This document shows positions 48,261-62,189 of a stretch of 64,000 bases of DNA, one piece after another. This stretch comes from Cyanoderma ruficeps (taxonomy: Eukaryota; Chordata; Aves; Passeriformes; Timaliidae). Numbering within the stretch: position 1 is the first letter of the stretch; the number at the start of each line of letters is the position of its first letter. The stretch spans positions 1 to 64,000 of the forward strand of contig VZDJ01001163.1 of NCBI GenBank assembly GCA_008694505.1. The letters are read 5' to 3'. The notes beneath the pieces are model-generated. The model worked only from the letters and a program-made list of their open reading frames with translations, was not told the origin of the DNA and did not search any database. The translations under genes were made by a program, and so were the position numbers.

Positions 48261-50467
48261 CTGAGCTGGTGCACCCCAGAGAGGAACCTGAGGCCAAGCA
48301 GCAGGCAGCTCTCTAGGCAGGGATGCAATGCAGACACGGCCCCAGTGCCACACCAGGAGTGACCTGAATTGCCTGGGCAGAGACACTGCAGGACTGCTTC
48401 CATCACGGTGCACAATCTGGCCTCAGAAATACTCATCGTCTTCACAGAATCGTAAAACATCCCGATATTCTCTCTAGATCACAGCACTTTATACAGGCAA
48501 ATACAAAGTGAAGTTCTACCCCCAGTTTTAGGCTTGCAGCATGAAGTAAGTTTTAATTTTATTTCCATTATTTTGATTAGATTGAGTTAATCAGATTGAA
48601 ATGTTTGCGTATGTTGCTCTGACAAGGACAAATTTCCAGCATAATAAAACGCAACAGAATTAGGTTTTCCTATGAGAGAAAGCCTTAAGACTTGGTTGTT
48701 CTCTTTCCTTTTATACTTTGAACATTTGTTGTCATTTACATAACTCCCCATTCTGAATAGGAACAGCATATCTATTTTAATGTATCATGTTAAGTGTTTA
48801 AACAACTGTGATCAGGGGAAAACTCAATGTTTATGCACTGATGCTAAAGCCCTCAAATCAGAGGAAAACTTTCTTATCTACACCTTAAAAGCGCAGTAAC
48901 AAAACATGGGACTCACCCTTGTAACACTCCCAGCCACACACAAATCCTCACAATACCACACAAACAACTCCAATACCACTGATTTGGTTAAGTCTCAGCA
49001 TCATGCATCACAGCTGCCCAGCTGAAGAGGTAAAGATTTTTTGGATAAAGATGGAGGTGGGAACTGCGTTGGAAAACCATTTCAGAGGGACTCCATGTCC
49101 CTTGGAAGAGGAGACGAGGACACTGGATGGGGGAGAAGGATCTGAGAAGTCCTGGGTCTCCTGCTGGTTAAAGAGGGCAGGAAGAGAAAACAAAGCAGAC
49201 AATCTAGAGGGAGATGCCCAATGTTTTGTCAGAAAACATCTGGTACTGGCTGCCCTGTACCCCTGCAGCCATAATGAAGAATGCTGTATTAACTTTAGCA
49301 GCTCCTGTATTTCTTATCCTTTAATGGTCCTTCATCTTCTGTTATGTTGTTTGTATAATTTTCTACTTTATGAAATAAATGGAGTGTGGTGCATGCAGAG
49401 ATAAGACTCTTCTTTTAGGTTCAAGAGCTGAAAGGACATATTGTGCTGCTTGACAACCTTTCCCCTGCCTGGCAGCAAAACTAACAAGGCTGGGGAGCAG
49501 GATTCCTTCTTAAAGCTTTTCTTTAGTGATGCAGCAGGTCCACGTTACAGAGGCCAAGAAATGTGTCTACAAACACACCAGAACCATCTAGGTGAGGTTT
49601 GGCACATGAAAGCTTGACCATCTGAACCTCCACGGCACACAGACACGACATGACTGCTGTTACAATGTGATATTTAATCAGGAGCTAGAAGACACTGTAC
49701 ACTTCCTTTCCCCCTAAGATTGGATTTAATGATGAAGAAGCTTTGCCTTTATGTTCTTTCCAGGAGGTGCTGACGTTGTTTTAGTGACCTTAACCTCTCA
49801 AGTCTCAAACAGCTTTTCTGAAGTTATTATTAATGTAAAAGTTCCTCTATTTTATCAGTTGTAGCTTTTCTGTAAATTTCCTACGGTCTTAACTATCAGC
49901 TTTAGACTTTTTACATGTTTCCTGTAAGTAACAACAATGTCCTAGAAAGTCCTTTCATAATAAATGCATTAATATGAATCAGCTTTCACTTCTGCTTAAT
50001 AAACTGTTTTGTTCAGGTACCTTTTATATCACTTTTGTTTCTCTGAGAAGATAAATTACAAAGATGGAAAATGTGTGTCCTGGCCTTTTTCCAAATTATT
50101 AATCAATTCTCTTTCTACTGCAAAACAAAAATGTGAGCTTTCATATTGCACATAATAAATTAAGCCCTATTTGACAGATAAATCCTCTCTTTCTCCCAAC
50201 AAGCCCACACAATATGCATTCCAAACTTTGGCCCTGACCCAACGCTGTTTTTCTGCTCCTGGCAGGAAGAAGACAGCTGAAGGTGACCTGAAATGATGTT
50301 TGACCCACCCTTGCTCTGGCTGGGGAGAACCCTGTAACAGAGAACAGTAGAAAAATTACTGTGAAGAGAACAGGGTGAGAACACTCTGTGGGCTGCAGGG
50401 CCGCCGCAGCACAGCTGGACCTGCAGGGCACGGCTGTGCCATTTTGATGTGAGCAGAGAAACATAAA
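48261..50467. other. Intronic stretch, nothing recognised
   Basis: Unique, mostly AT-rich sequence. The frame at 49003-49404 (plus, 133 codons) has no recognisable domain and I do not call it a gene. Confidence 0.45.
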
Positions 50468-50885
50468 ATGATAGAATGGCCTGTGTTGGAAGGGATCCCA
50501 AATATCACCCAGTTCCAACCCCCTGCCATGGGCAGGGACACCTTCCACCACAGCAGGTGGCTCCAAGTCCCATCCAACTGCCTTTAAATACTTCCAGGAA
50601 TGGGGCAGCCACAGCTTCTCTGGGGAACCTGTGCCAGGGCCTGACCACACTTTCCTTATATTCTTCCTGATCTCTAATCTAAACCTAGTCTCTGTGCGTT
50701 TGAGACCATTCCCCTTGTCCTGTCACTCCAGGCCCTTCTAAACAGTCTCTCTCCATCTTTCTTGTGCCCTCCCTTAAGGTACTGGAAGAGGCAGTTAGGT
50801 CACCCTGACGCTTCTCTCCTCCAGGCTGAGCAATCCCAATTCCCTCAGCCTTTCCTGGAGAGGTGCTCCAGCCCTCTGACCAATT
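50468..50885 (-). mobile_element. CR1 LINE fragment, about 420 bp, minus orientation
   Basis: Reverse-complement CR1: 'atgatagaatggcctgtgtt', 'ccccctgccatgggcaggga', 'acagcttctctggggaacct', 'ccttgtcctgtcactccagg', 'ctccaggctgagcaatccca'. Repeat-derived frames overlap it. Confidence 0.9.
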
Positions 50886-52507
50886 TAATAGGCTGAACAC
50901 AGGACACAGGACAAGGACAGTGGCTTCACGTTGTCCATCTTACCACACAAACACAGTAATGTGCAAGGACCCAGGGTATCTCTGAGGTAAAAAACCTCCT
51001 GAATGAAACCTCCCCCCAGACTAATGGGGGGCACATACACATCTGCACTGCTGAAATCTAATTCAGAGCAGGAAACCAACTCTTCAACCTGGTTCTGCCT
51101 AAGCAAATCAACTCACCAGCTGAAGCTGGTAACATTTGCCACAAAAACATCTGACTTTGTGCATCCAAACACAACAAACCCATCCCACCTACCCTGGAAT
51201 CGGGATTCTGCCAGACTATGGGGGTTTGCTTGCACTTATGTCTAGTCCCAGCCCCTGAATATGTTTGTTGTCCACACAAACTAAACATTTTAATACTTTT
51301 TAATACTCACTAAGCCAAAGGAAACTAATTATCCTTATTGCTGTGTGGAGAACTTGCACACAAAAAGACAGAGCCATAGAGAATCTACGGAGTTAATAGC
51401 CATCATTTCCTACAAGTGGGGCTTCTCCAGTCCTCAGGAAATTTCTCTTCTGCGTGATTTACCTGAAAAGTTGTCTGTTTATCCGTATTGGCAGGCTGGA
51501 AGGTCACAGTTCAGCTGCACTAACAAAGTTGTATGTTTAGGCATTTCAGATCAAAGACAAATGTCATTTACTACCTAGTTTCCGAGGCTTCCTTAAATGT
51601 CGCGTCTGTTTCTTATCAGCAGGGATTCAACAACAAAAGCTTTCTACTTATGTGTCATTTTACATTTAAGGGTATTAGTTGTACTTCTCTTGCATATTTT
51701 CTGCATCTTTAATTGAATGCTTCAGATTTGTTTGTTAAACTTAGAGGAAAATCCAAATAAAACAAACCCCCTGGTTATATTTATAATACTGAATTTAAAA
51801 CATTACACTTCTTTTCTTTATACAGCTAGACAGGGTGGGTTGCCAGAGTTCATACATAAAAGCCCAGAGTCTGGTCGTTTCCTAGGGTGATTTATGGGAC
51901 TACTTTGGACCTTTTCTTTTATTCTCAAGGAATACTTCAGACTTCATGTTCAGTGACCAAATAACTAAATTTTTAAATGCTTGCATGCAGCAGAACCCAA
52001 AATCTAGGCTGCACCTGCAAGTCCTGATGCTTCTTTGCCTGTGTGTCTGCAAGCTAAAACAGGAGATGAACTTTTTACCCCATCCCTTTCCTACTCTCAC
52101 TGAAATACAAATGTCTCAGCAGACTTTAAATGGAGCCCAGACCAGCAGAGACTGTGCAGTTGAGTAGGTCACATATTTAGCTGGCATGAAAGGACTTCTA
52201 AGCTGTCTTTCAAAGTATTTCTTTTTCCATCCCATGACTGCTGTCTGAAGTGCACAGGGAGACTTACACAGAAAAACCCCTCCATATCCTCAAATAACCT
52301 GTTTGAAAGCTGGAGGGAGCAGGGTATGGTGCATAGCTAATGTTTTTTTCTCTTCCAGAGGCATTTAATGGTCATGTACTGTAGGCCTCTACCTCTCACA
52401 GGACTTGAAGAACATAAAAACCCCAGTTAACAGGCACTGGTTCAACAAACCCTAATTGCTCTGAAACACCTGATTTTCTACACAATGTCAGATACAGAGG
52501 GTCATGT
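50886..52507. other. Intronic stretch, nothing recognised
   Basis: No coding similarity or named repeat seen. Short frames on both strands lack known motifs. Confidence 0.4.
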
Positions 52508-52672
52508 CTGCCCAGAGCAGCTGTGGCTGCCCCTGGATCCCTGGCAGTGTCCAAGGCCAGGCTGGACAGGGCTTGGAGCACTCTGGGATAGTGGAAGGTG
52601 TCCCTGCCCATGGCAAGGGGTTGGAACTGGATGAGCTTTAAGGTCCCTTCCACCCCAAACCATTTCAGGATC
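52508..52672 (+). mobile_element. CR1 LINE fragment, 3' end
   Basis: CR1 3' module: 'gcccagagcagctgtggctg', 'tgtccaaggccaggctggac', 'gtccctgcccatggcaaggg', 'aaggtcccttccaccccaaa'. The terminal repeat is eroded. Confidence 0.88.
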
Positions 52673-53134
52673 CCATGTGGATGTCACAGTCTCCAAGATT
52701 CCAGAAAGGGAGCAGGCTGCAGGTGAGTTGTGTCCCCTCCCTGATCCTCTCCCGCAAGCTCCAGGCAGTCCTGCTCTTAGCACACAGGTTTTTCAGAGGT
52801 ACCCATGCTCTGTGCAGGAAGCTCGGACACCTACAAGGAACCAGGCCCCTAAAATTTAACCTGCAGCAACTGCAGGCACCTACATTTCCTTTTCTTAGAG
52901 GGTTAGACACCCCTTTCCTAAATCCAGCCACCAGAAATGTAGGCATCCAATCTACCACGTCTAATTTCATTCATGCCACGGTCTATGAACAGACAGGCAC
53001 CCTCAGGAGGCAGTTCAAGCCACCTGGTTTAAATGGTTGGTTTAAGAGGCATTGAATTGGAGACCTTATCACTCTCTTTGGAGACTTTCCTGCTTTCTAC
53101 ACCCCACTGACAGGAGGCTGTACCCAGGTTGGGA

Positions 53135-53396
53135 TCAGCCTCTTCTCTCTGGCAACCAGCGGCAGGACAAGAGGAGAGAGAGATTCAGTTGGACATCAGG
53201 AAGAATTTCTTCACAGAAAGGGCTGTCAAGCATTGGGAGGAGCTGCTCAGAGCGGTGGTGGAGTCCCCATTCCTGGTGATATTGAAGGAATGACTGGACA
53301 TGGCACTCAGTGCTCTGGTCTGGTTGATGAGATGATGATCAGTCAAAGGTTGGACTTGATCTTGGAGGTGTTTTTCAACCTAAATGATTCTGTTAA
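53135..53396 (+). mobile_element. CR1 LINE fragment, different subfamily
   Basis: CR1 motifs of a different type from the 'ctgcccctggatcc' copies: 'tggacatcaggaagaatttc', 'tcagagcggtggtggagtcc', 'ggttggacttgatcttggag', 'tcaacctaaatgattctgtt'. This points to at least two CR1 subfamilies in the window. Confidence 0.85.
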
Positions 53397-56300
53397 AAAA
53401 AAAAATCCAAATTTTCTTTGTTCCTCTCCTCTCTCTGCTGGAGACAGATAACTTTTGGGTAACTAGTGAAAAAGGAGCTGAATTCTACCCTCAGGAGCCA
53501 GGTAAGCAGCACCACGGCTCAGCAGGTGGTGTACTAATGACCATGCCAGAGTATTTTGGAAAAAAGAAGAAGTTTGAAACTAATCTCTTTAAATGGTGGC
53601 AGCCACAAAAAATCCTGTCCAGCGGTTGCAGCTTCCTCGGCCCTAATCCTTTCACGGATTTTCACTTAGATAGGCATTGGCATCTTCTGTCCAAAAAGGC
53701 CTGAGGAAGTGCAGCCAAATTCTTAAGGCTGCCGCATTTCCACCCCTTGAAAGGCCACATTTTAGTTGTGACAGCAGTGACACCAGGACAGCTCAGAACC
53801 TCTGGTGCAGAACTCCCAAGCACAGGTCTGTCACTGAGGTTTAAGGTGCTGTCTTTTCAGACGTGGAATTTGCAGATTCACTCAATCGAAGGGCTGGCTT
53901 GTAAAACCATCCAAGCTGAAAGGTAATGCTGAGCGATGGGTACAAACAGTCTGAAACTGAGATGTCTCATAAATTTGGGGCAAAATGTCTGCTCACGGAA
54001 CATCCCATCACTCAGCCCAGGAACCAATATCCCATCGGGTCTGGGCTGTCCCATCAGGCCTGCAGCTTCCATCTCACTGACATTCTTCTCGCTCTTGGGG
54101 AGGCCACATGGATCTCCCCTGACCCTGCATAGCCCCACAGCTCCAATCTGGTGTTTACTGAGAACAGGTGGTGCTCACTTCCCATAATGCGAGCTGCCCA
54201 TACATCCTGAGTGTCAGAAACATCCTCTCTCCCTCCCCTGCCTCTGCTGCTTTCTCAAAGAGCCTTTGTCAGAAGAGGGCTAACTCGTGTTAGAACAGAT
54301 GTGCCCCTGCTCAAGGGGGAGAAGGGGAAAGCATTTCTGCGCAGCTCTGTCTGCCTGCAGAGACATCTTCGACTGTGTGACATGCTCAGCCAAGACAGCA
54401 GCTCGTTTTCCCTCTGTTCCACCCCTCCCCACTCACCACTTTGTCCCTGTCTTTAAAAATTTGGTAGCTCGTGGAATCAGAAAATATTTTAGATAAAAGC
54501 TTTCGATCAAAACTGCCATTAATATTAAATTTAAAGGGAATATTTTTCAGTGCTCTTTTTCTAGACGGCAGAACATGGCAGGCTAAAGCCTCTCTGAGAC
54601 CCGGAATACCCCGTCATTAATCACAGCCCCTTCTGTCCGCAGGTCAAAGTAGCAAAACACATTAATTAAATGAATTTGTTTAAAACTGAGATGAGGCAAT
54701 AAGCAGGAAGCAAATTGCAGGGAAAGCCAGTCATTAACCTGATTTCTCTCTTCCCTGCCTCCTCCGCTGATGCTGTACTGACTGCAGCTTCTGCCTCTGG
54801 CGGGCTTAATGAATATTCACCATGATAAAGAGTCTGAAACAGCACATCCAATGCAAACAGCGTGCGCTGAAAAACCCTCTCTGTGTCATTTGGAGGATCT
54901 CTGCGGACATTCTGGCTTCACTGATCATCCCTAAGCCTTTTTGGGATTAAAAAGCCCGTTTAATCTTTCTCTTTTTTTTCCCCCCCTGAAAAACAAAACA
55001 AACCAAAAACTCAATCCTATCAAAAAAAAAAGGAAAAAAAAAGCGAATAAAAATCCATCATCAGCATGATAAAATGACAGAAATAGAACTGAAAGACAAA
55101 AAAACCTGTTTAATCAGAACAAAGCTGAACCAGTTTAACTATCACTTTGCCAAACAACCCCAACCATCTGTAACAACTTCGTCAAACTGGAGTATTAAAC
55201 AAAACCCCAAATAATTCTCACCCTCTGCCCTCCCATCTCTTTGACCTGTTCCGCATTAATGAACCAGGAGGAATGAACGAAATGGAAACTCGTCCCCACC
55301 AAGGAGCCTGTGGCTTTAATCCAGTGCTCGGGTTTAAAGCCAGTACCATTAAAGAGGGTAATTATGGCACAACATGTTGCGGGAGATTTGTAACCCCCCA
55401 CGGCTCCGACATCCCGCACAAAGCAGGGGGTGGGCTCGGAGGTCACTCCCAGCTCACACTGTCCACGCTGACACCGACGATTAATTTAAACAGAGATTAT
55501 TTACCTCATTATAAAAAAAAACCCCAATCTTACAGGGCTGCATTAAAGGAATGGTCTCAGCTATCCAACAGCTCTGCCAGCACACTTTGAGATGTGTGAA
55601 AGGGTGATTTGATTTGCCACCGCCTGCCGTGGCCAGAGCACAGCCCGGGGTAAGTAAATGGTTCCTTGCAGCTGCGGAAGGAGCAAACGGAGCGCGGGCT
55701 CTGCCACTCCTCTCCCTCTTCTTAGGCTGAAAGACTCTTTTCTTCCCATAAAAACATTGATTTTTCAGGCAATATCCTTCTACTGCTCTATTTCTGCCCG
55801 GTCCTGCTCCTGCAGGTTGAATTTTAACCCCTTCCTCCCCAAACTGAGGGATAATCTGCCGCATCCCAGAGACTGCATGTGCACACATCCAGGATGCTCC
55901 TTATCATCTTTTTAGCTCCAATCAGATGTTGGACCTGGGGGGATGCAGCACTGAATGCTTGTGATTCATGAAGAGGTGATTGGAGAGACATTACTCCTGC
56001 AATACGAAAAAAAATAAAATTGGGGGGTATTTCCCTATGTCTGCAAGCTCACAGTGTCTGCTTTTAAGAGTTCATAGCTGAAAACAGACACCTCTCCTTA
56101 AAAAAAAAAAATATATCCAAATCCAAAAAAATCTCCCCAAATTATTTTCATCTTATAAGTGTGTTTTTAATACAGTGCAGGCAGTTACATCACCAGCAAT
56201 TCTGCCCTTGTTTTAATGCAAACAGTAAGGCAAAAAGCAGTGAAATAGTGCAGGAAAATTGGAATTGGAGCTGGGGGGACTGCTCTGCCCTTCAGTACCA

Positions 56301-57221
56301 GGCTGTGCCTGAGGACAATGTTTCCCTGAAGATCTGTGGTGGGTCGGTCTGAATATCACAAAGGAAAGGCTTTTTTTGCTATCATGTCAAACCAGGTGCT
56401 ATGAAGCCTAAATGCCCTAATTAAATATCCTTAAATGCCCTAAACTGAATGAGTAGAGCAGCAAGCAGCTGCCCAGACCTCTGCTGAAGGCTGATTTTAG
56501 GAGTGCTTGGTAACACATCCCAAAAGGGTGGACTTTGAGTCACATCTTTAAAGATTTTTGAGCTTTGTGGCTCACATCTTTTGTATGTGACCAGGAGTGG
56601 GGATGGCACTCGAACCATTTTCAGGAGGCTGTTGCTGTGGGTGGGGTTTGCCTCTGTTACATAAGGACGTGAAATACTGTACAGAGAGCAAAAACCACTG
56701 CAGAAAACAAAGCCGTGGATTTCGGGAGGACAAAACGTGTCTGCGCACTGCTTAAACCGTATTACGGAAAGCCAATTCTGGTTACTGTCTTCCGTCAAAT
56801 TTAAATTCAAATAATAATTTTATTCTAACATCCAGGCCCTTTCATGCGAGAGACAACAGGCTCGCTGAGCATCATAAATCCTGCTGTGAAGGTGAAAAGG
56901 AGGAAGCATTTCCTGGCTGCTGCTGGAGCCTGTAACAGTGCCCTGCGGCCAGCCAGCCCCCTCCTCCCCTTGCTCTCTGCCGGATGAGCTGTTGAACTGA
57001 AGCCAGAGCGCAGACGAGCCTCCTTTCCAGGCATCTCCCGCCGCTGGAGGCCACTCTGCGTCTGTGGGGTGACTCAGGATCCACCTGGACTCCTGCCTAC
57101 AGCCACCTCCTGCCTCGGCACTCATCTCAAAGCCCGGCTGTAAATGATCCCCAAAGAAGGAAAATCCCAGGTTACTTAAAAGGAAGTCAGGATTAAATGT
57201 TCCAGTATTGGATTTCTATTT
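53397..57221. other. Intronic stretch, possible conserved non-coding part
   Basis: Non-coding by inspection and largely free of recognisable repeats from about 54,480 to 57,180. Segments such as 54,660-54,850 contain several TAAT and ATTA cores and look like unique sequence under constraint, but that is only an impression. If this is the last PCDHA intron, a counterpart of mammalian HS7 could lie here. Confidence 0.35.
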
Positions 57222-57512
57222 ACAAGGGTCTGGAGGGGCAGGACAAGGGGAATGGCTTCAAAGTGAGAGAGAATAGGTTTAGATTAGATACTGGAATGAA
57301 ATCCTTTACTGTGAGGGTGGGCAGGCCCTGGCACAGGTTGCACAGAGAAGCTGTGGCTGCCCCTGGATCCCTGGAGGTGTCCAAGGCCAGGCTGGATGGA
57401 GCCCTGAACAGCCTGGGACAGTGGAAGGTGTCCCTGCCCATGGCAGGGGGAGTGCAAACAAGATCTTTAAGGTCCTTTTCAAGCCAGGCCATTCCATGAT
57501 TCCATGATTCTA
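57222..57512 (+). mobile_element. CR1 LINE fragment, 3' end
   Basis: CR1 3' module: 'gggcaggacaaggggaatgg', 'gaagctgtggctgcccctgg', 'gtccctgcccatggcagggg' and a terminal 'attccatgattccatgattc'. Confidence 0.9.
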
Positions 57513-60500
57513 CGTTTTCCTGGACAGGCTTAGACTGGTTTTGTTTGTGTCCATCTTGGGGAGTGAACACTGCTAAGAGAATTGACTCAAATTCAGTCCC
57601 TCCCTTCTGCTTCCCCTCAACAATTATCATTATCAATTACCAGCCTCTACAGCTCTGAAAACCTTCCACAGGTACCCTTACCTGAGCACAGTGCACTGCA
57701 CTGCAGGTGCACAAACAGCAGAGTCCAGCTCCCAAAACCAAGTGGGAGAGGCAGGAGACAATCCCCAGTACTTAACTGAGCACAATTAATAGAAAGACAG
57801 TAACCATGGAAACCTGAAGCATCAATTTTATCCTTTCAAGGCAGAATCTAATTTTAACCAACTAATTGGGTGCTTGAAGTGGTAGTGAAAGAAAAAGGGG
57901 CATATTTTTGTCAGTGATTTTAGAGGCATCTATTTTAAGCATGAATGAATGTGTGAGCTTCACCATTTGGAGAGGACAGGATAGTAATGGAGCAGGGATA
58001 CACCAGAAATGGTCTTAGAGATAATTAATTCTTTCTTTCCTCATCATCTGTGTTTAGCTTACAGACTTCAACCACTCCTCTTGGGCTCTCACCCCAGTAG
58101 CTCAAACCATTGCAATCTCCAGGCCAGATGATTACAGGGCAAAGCTTTCTGCTTGGATATTCTTAAAAAAAAACCCAAACACACAAAACTTCAGTGGGAA
58201 ATGCAGTTCGTTGTCTCTCAGAGGCTGGAGGTGGCTTTGAACCTCAGAGCTGACACCTGTTCCCTGGCTCCCTCTGGCTCTGATCTCAAATAAAGGGATA
58301 ATTTTACCAGCAGTTTATGGATGAAACCTGAAACTGGTCTTTTCTCTATTTATGAAGGGGAAGAAAGGGTACTGTTAATTTTTAATTTAGTTTGATTGTG
58401 TTATCCCCAGCTGATTTCATAATATTAAAAGTAAACTATACCATACAGATAAACAGAATTAATTTAGACCTACAAAATCCTTTAGCTGACCTACTTTGAC
58501 TAGTTCATCACTAAACCTCTGCAAACTTCTCCTCTGAAAGCCAATTAACTAAACACTAACCAATGCCTATTTTGATTCTCTCCGACGTGGCTGTGAGCCA
58601 GCAACCTGCCCTAAAAGGTGTCTGTCACTGCAATACCTTCCACAAAACGGGGCTGTAAAACTGAAGACATCAAAGGCCTCAAAACAGACTCTGGCAGTCA
58701 CAGCACTCTGTCCCTTCCACAGTATATATGTCATATCAGCAGCTTCCTATCACCTCCTGTTAGCATCACGTCCCATTATTGTCCCTTCCTGCTGATATGG
58801 GATGAATGGAGCTAATAATATTCCACATCAGTTAAAAAGGAATCTTAATTAAATGTGATGACTAAGTGCTAATACAATATGATAAGCCCCCTGGATAAGC
58901 ACGCCACATAATTTCTCTCTTTTTCACAATCCTTTAAACATTCTTCGAGAAGAAAATGGAGGTGACCTTGCAAAGACTCCCCACATCCCTTCTCCTACTG
59001 CAGAAATAGTTTTGCTCTTTCAAGTGCTTGCAAGGCCCACGTTTGGAGGATTTTTCCTCAAGTTGCAGGTAAATCCAGGTGTTATGACCACTGAGTGTTA
59101 TCTGGGCCTTTAACTCTTCAAAGCAGATTTTTTTGGTGCTGATGAGATGAACCTGCCTTCTCCTTTGGAAGTCTGGATCAGAGAGCCAAACCTTCTGTTT
59201 GTCTTCGGCTGCACCTAAAGGTGTCCTCCCAAAATTGAGCCATATGATGAATTAGTTTTTAAAGGATTTAAAGGATTTTTGAAGGATTTTTATAGGTGTA
59301 ATTCTGCACGCAAATCTGTCAAATATCAAACCCCAGCTCTGGATGGTTGTTAAAATCCCATTTAAATGTGTTAATAAACCTCCTAACTTGGTCAGTGCCT
59401 TATTCTGCTTGGTCACACAAACTGAAATCACAAACTGCTGGGTGATGTGCTGTAAAGGCCACATAATAGTGAAACAAAATAAACTTAACAAAGAGGTAAC
59501 TTGAGGGGGGGTGATGCACAGCTAGGGAATATTAAGGTACATTTACCTAAGTAAAGCTAAGATCAAATTTGGCAGTTGCTTGAAATGGATTTTGCAAAAG
59601 GCACTTTAACAGTTACAGCTGCCTCTGTGACTTGTCTCTTCGACTACACCTTCTTAAATATTCATCAGGTGGTGAGTATTAATTCTGGGAGGCTCTTTGA
59701 AGTCGAACACACAAAAAGCGGGTAGAGCTATCTCACTTCATCACTGTAACCATTTCAGAACAGACCACTCACAATCCCAGTGTAAGAGCTGGTAAATTAT
59801 ACGCTTTGTATTTCAATATTTTGATTTTAGTTTTATGGCCCCAGTCATGCTTTAAGCCGAGAATTGTCCCCTCGATAGAACAATTGGAGAAATGGCTCAG
59901 ACTTGTCCTTCCACATAAAATGATGCTTTACATTAGACTCTGCTCATTTGTTAATGAACTCTCTTTTAAAAAAAGGCTCAAATAGTTGTAGTAAAACATC
60001 CAAAACTTATTTATTTAATATTCCTGCCATTTCACTTTTCAGAAGGAAATATTAAAAATGGAAGAACTGGCTCGATACGAACAGGAAGATCAAATCTGGG
60101 AAATTAATTATTACACATAGATTGTAATGGATGTAAAATGGGTATCTGAGAGCAAAGAAGGGGAAATTAACTTTGTTTCCACATTATTGCTTAATGGAGG
60201 CTGACTTAGAAAAAAATCCTAAAAACCCCTGGTTAAATTGGAGAAAATTTCTTTTACTTGTGATCCCTTTAAATGAATAGGCAGGGAAAAAATCAAGGAC
60301 AGACTGTATCTGGATTGATGGCATAGCTATTTTCCTTCCAGGAAATGTGTCATATGCTCAGGTAACTAGGACAAGCTGTCAAAGAATAGAAACATTTAAA
60401 AATCTTAGTGTTCATAAAGGCTAAAAGGTGATGTTATTGCTTCTTGAATCTTCACTTCAAAGGAAATTTTAATTTGCCATCTGGTGGAATCTACCTGTAG

Positions 60501-60767
60501 AATATTTTAAAACTATTTTAGGACTGAATTAAACTTTACACTTTCATTTTCCTGTTGTAATTGTGTGTATTATACGTGTCCATGTTAATACAAAACTGGG
60601 TCATTTGTTTTAAGTTTCTGCAATTCTTGAGGTGGTGACTGAGTTCTAAATTTTACACATCAGAGTCTACTTTCCCAGCACCTTTTCAGCCCCACCACTA
60701 CCAGGGGACGTGATGGAGGAAAGGGATTCTTACATTATCAAGTCTGGAAGTAGCTGTGTGGGTGCTG
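57513..60767. other. Intronic stretch, nothing recognised
   Basis: AT-rich unique sequence with short frames only. I see no repeat family or coding motif. Confidence 0.4.
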
Positions 60768-61215
60768 TCACAGAATTTTTTAGGATTGGAAGGGACCTCT
60801 GGAGACCACCCACCTCAACCCCCCTGCCAAGGCAGCAGCACCTGGAGCAGGGGACACAGCAACGTGTCCAGGTGGGGTTGGAATGTCTCCAGAGAGGGAG
60901 ATTCCCTGACCTCCATGAGGTTCCACTGTTCTGCCACCTTAATGTAATTAAGTTCTTCCTCATGTTGAGCAGGAACTTCTTGTGTTTTAGTTTATGGCCA
61001 CTGCTCCTTGTCCTGTCACTGGGCACCACTGAAAAGAGTCTGGGGCCATCCTCTGACACCCCTCGGGGATATTTATATGAATGGGATCCCCTCTCAGTCT
61101 TCTCCAGAGTAAACAGGCCCAGCTCCTGCAGTGTCTCCTCATCACAGTGATGCTCCAGACTGCTCCTCATGTTTGTGGCCCCCACTGGACCCTCTCCAGT
61201 GGCTCCTTGCCTTGC
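60768..61215 (-). mobile_element. CR1 LINE fragment, about 450 bp, minus orientation
   Basis: Reverse-complement CR1: 'cacagaattttttaggattg', 'gaagggacctctggagacca', 'ccttgtcctgtcactgggca', 'cccagctcctgcagtgtctc'. The 196-codon minus-strand frame across it (60730-61320) is repeat-derived. Confidence 0.88.
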
Positions 61216-62189
61216 TTGGACTGTGGAATCGGGTCTCAGCTGCGATGTCTGAGTTGGCAACTCTTCACTGCAAAGGTGTGAGACCAACGAGCATGTGTGT
61301 GAAGGGGAGCACAAAGTCAAAAATGCTTCATCCTCACACTGTGCAACCTGACAGCTCCATAAAAAGGGATTTTTTTCCCAGCTATTTCAATATATTCCCT
61401 CACCGGAAAGGGAAGGGTAAAACAACAAAAAAAGCAACTTCTGCAGCCCAATGCCAGTTGCCTGGCCAGCAGCAAGAGCTGCCATTCATTAATCCCGATG
61501 TGCCTTGCCCCACTAAACACTAGGTGTAAATGGCTGCAACCCTTAAATTGCTTCATACGCTCTCTATGATCCACAACTGCAGCACCAAACATCACTTAAA
61601 TGTATTCCCCTTCCACCAGACTTGAAGAAGAAATAGCTTGGGGTAGCCAGCGGAAACACAGGCCATGACAACAAGGAGGAAAAAGCTCTATTTATATCTC
61701 TTCCTGCTGACACATGGAATAGCACACACTTCATTCAAGCATACACGCAGCTGCTCAGTGGCTGGAATTTCTGCAGCGGCTTCGAGGCTCGAGGAAGTGC
61801 AGTCAAAGCAGATATTCTCTGTGCCGAGGAGGAGGAGAGACAGCAAAAGGATGCTTTGAAATGCTCTGGTTGATCTAGTTCATTCCACTCACCAGGGAGG
61901 CACACAATTTGATATTCAAAAACATGTGTGCGTATCTCCTGAAACTAGCACGAATATTTAATACCTCCTCTTGCAAAAACAAGATAATCCTGCCTGCAGA
62001 TCTTCCACAAGCAGCTACGGACCATTTTTGCCTCAGCAATCATCCAATTTGCATCTCTAGTGAAACAACTCAGTGAACAGGCAAACAGATTTTTATCTCT
62101 GTGCTTGAGCAGATCTGCTAATTGCTTAAAGTGTCAGTCCTCAGGCAGGGACGATACCTGGAGAGAGGACAAATATTTAGGCTCAAGAG

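Noticed and set aside
50549..50562. CTCF-like string cagcaggtggctcc
   Set aside because: It lies inside a CR1 fragment and is a variant of CR1 sequence, so it is weak evidence for a regulatory site.
53519..53531. CTCF-like string ctcagcaggtggt
   Set aside because: Only a partial match (10 of 12), one of several such strings expected by chance in a window this size.
60730..61320. 196-codon minus-strand frame as a gene
   Set aside because: It coincides with a CR1 fragment and is explained by the repeat.
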